From Nocardia aurantia (GTDB lineage: Bacteria; Actinomycetota; Actinomycetes; Mycobacteriales; Mycobacteriaceae): a DNA stretch of 64,000 nucleotides. The translations under genes and the position numbers were made by a program. Where the stretch lies: the NCBI RefSeq assembly GCF_009604425.1, contig NZ_WEGI01000001.1, positions 773,038 through 837,037 on the forward strand. Direction: 5' to 3'. Under the pieces are notes generated by a model. The model had not been told where the DNA came from. It saw only the letters and a program-made list of their open reading frames with translations, and searched no databases. This document shows positions 63,669-64,000 of the stretch, piece after piece. Position 1 is the first letter of the stretch, and the number at the start of each line of letters is the position of its first letter.

Positions 63669-63938
63669 GACTGAACATCATGCAGCACAACCGAACCCGA
63701 CACACACAAAACGAATCACACCCATGTGAGACGTAGTTTAAAACTGCTGTGAACTGTGCCTCGCCAGATTAATTGAGATTTCAAGACAGTAGGAGTCTCG
63801 ATAACGCTGGCGCATACAGAGTCTCCTGAACGACCAACTGCCGGCAAGGACGGCAACTTCGGCCCGCCGAGCACTTAGAGCTCCTAACAGGTTCGGTCGG
63901 CTTGCGCTGAGACATGTTGTTGTGCAGCATGTTTCGTT

Positions 63939-64000
63939 GTGGCAGCACCTTGGGTCGTGAACGACGAGTTGTGGTCGGTTATCGAGCCGCTACTACCGGT
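63939..64000 (+). CDS. Start of a second IS5-type transposase, cut by the window edge
   Basis: From the GTG at 63939 the frame reads VAAPWVVNDELWSVIEPLLP before the window ends. 'DELW-x-x-IEPLLP' is the hallmark N-terminus of IS5-family transposases and matches orfA of the neighbouring IS (DELWGLVEPLLP). It is on the opposite strand to that IS and ~200 bp away, so it is a different insertion. The 206 bp between them (63733-63938) show no gene. Its terminal repeat was not located with confidence. Confidence 0.6.
   Translation, partial: MAAPWVVNDELWSVIEPLLP

Larger units (their letters stand above)
62841..63732 (-). mobile_element. IS5-family (IS427-type) insertion sequence
   Basis: 892 bp. 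Ends: gtctcacatgg (62841-62851) and its perfect complement ccatgtgagac (63722-63732), 11-bp terminal inverted repeats. A 2-bp gt lies immediately outside both ends and may be the target duplication. It carries two overlapping frames, orfA and orfB, with a slippery A5G5 run as in the IS427 group. It sits 78 bp upstream of the integrase start, within the integrated element. Confidence 0.85.

Noticed and set aside
62764..64000. attR copy of the tRNA 3' end
   Set aside because: I looked for ggttcgagtcccagcggggg in this stretch and did not find it; attR is not in the window or has been lost.

Overview
The window is high-GC actinobacterial DNA, most likely from a Nocardia or close relative (Mycobacteriales). 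This rests on GTG starts and 1-4 bp overlapping stop/start codons, ergothioneine genes egtABCD, type VII secretion (T7SS)-type small proteins, and gene order matching what I remember of the Mycobacterium tuberculosis map. Three M. tuberculosis blocks are joined here: rplM-rpsI-glmM-Rv3440c-Rv3439c-Rv3438-glmS; rplY-pth ... prs-glmU-Rv1019-mfd-mazG-lpqU-eno-ftsB/divIC-like-DUF501-ppx; and the convergent pair cpsY/Rv0805. No database search was possible, so all names come from motifs and remembered family sequences.

Layout. 1-2.8 kb: the end of an ABC-2 permease and an Hsp70-like protein with a repetitive tail. 2.9-5.5 kb: rplM-rpsI, a strong hairpin, then glmM. 5.6-9.5 kb: a translationally coupled operon of T7SS-type proteins. 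9.5-14.5 kb: an ABC-F ATPase and a second T7SS-type cluster, one member carrying a (Gln-Pro)14 tract. 14.5-19 kb: a hydrolase, glmS, then rplY-pth behind a structured leader. 19-28.6 kb: a flavin/F420 split-barrel protein, an EgtE-like PLP enzyme with a TetR regulator and divergent quinone reductase sharing a perfect 19-bp operator, then egtABCD and two minor genes. 28.7-33.5 kb: prs-glmU, tRNA-Gln and two TetR genes, bracketed by two inverted copies of a ~154-bp hairpin repeat, each just after a stop codon. 33.8-38.5 kb: mfd and mazG. 38.5-45.1 kb: an orphan TrbL/VirB6-like membrane protein, a thiamine-binding-like protein, a Stealth phosphotransferase and a cyclic-nucleotide phosphodiesterase.

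45.2-51.9 kb holds the most interesting system: a five-gene leftward operon behind a strong IdeR/DtxR-type iron box. It encodes a VioC-like Fe(II)/2-oxoglutarate oxygenase, SbnB-like and SbnA-like enzymes (a 2,3-diaminopropionate pathway), a type III PLP decarboxylase and a MATE exporter. There is no NRPS, NIS synthetase or importer, so the end product is not obvious.

52-58 kb: lpqU, eno, a FtsB/DivIC-like gene, DUF501, ppx and a POT peptide transporter, ending at a tRNA gene with a Leu(UAA) anticodon but a short variable arm. From the tRNA to the right edge lies an integrated element: small genes, a DUF6879/XRE-DUF5753 pair, a lower-GC membrane protein, a frameshifted tyrosine integrase, an IS5-family insertion with its own frameshift, and the start of a second IS5-type transposase cut by the window edge.
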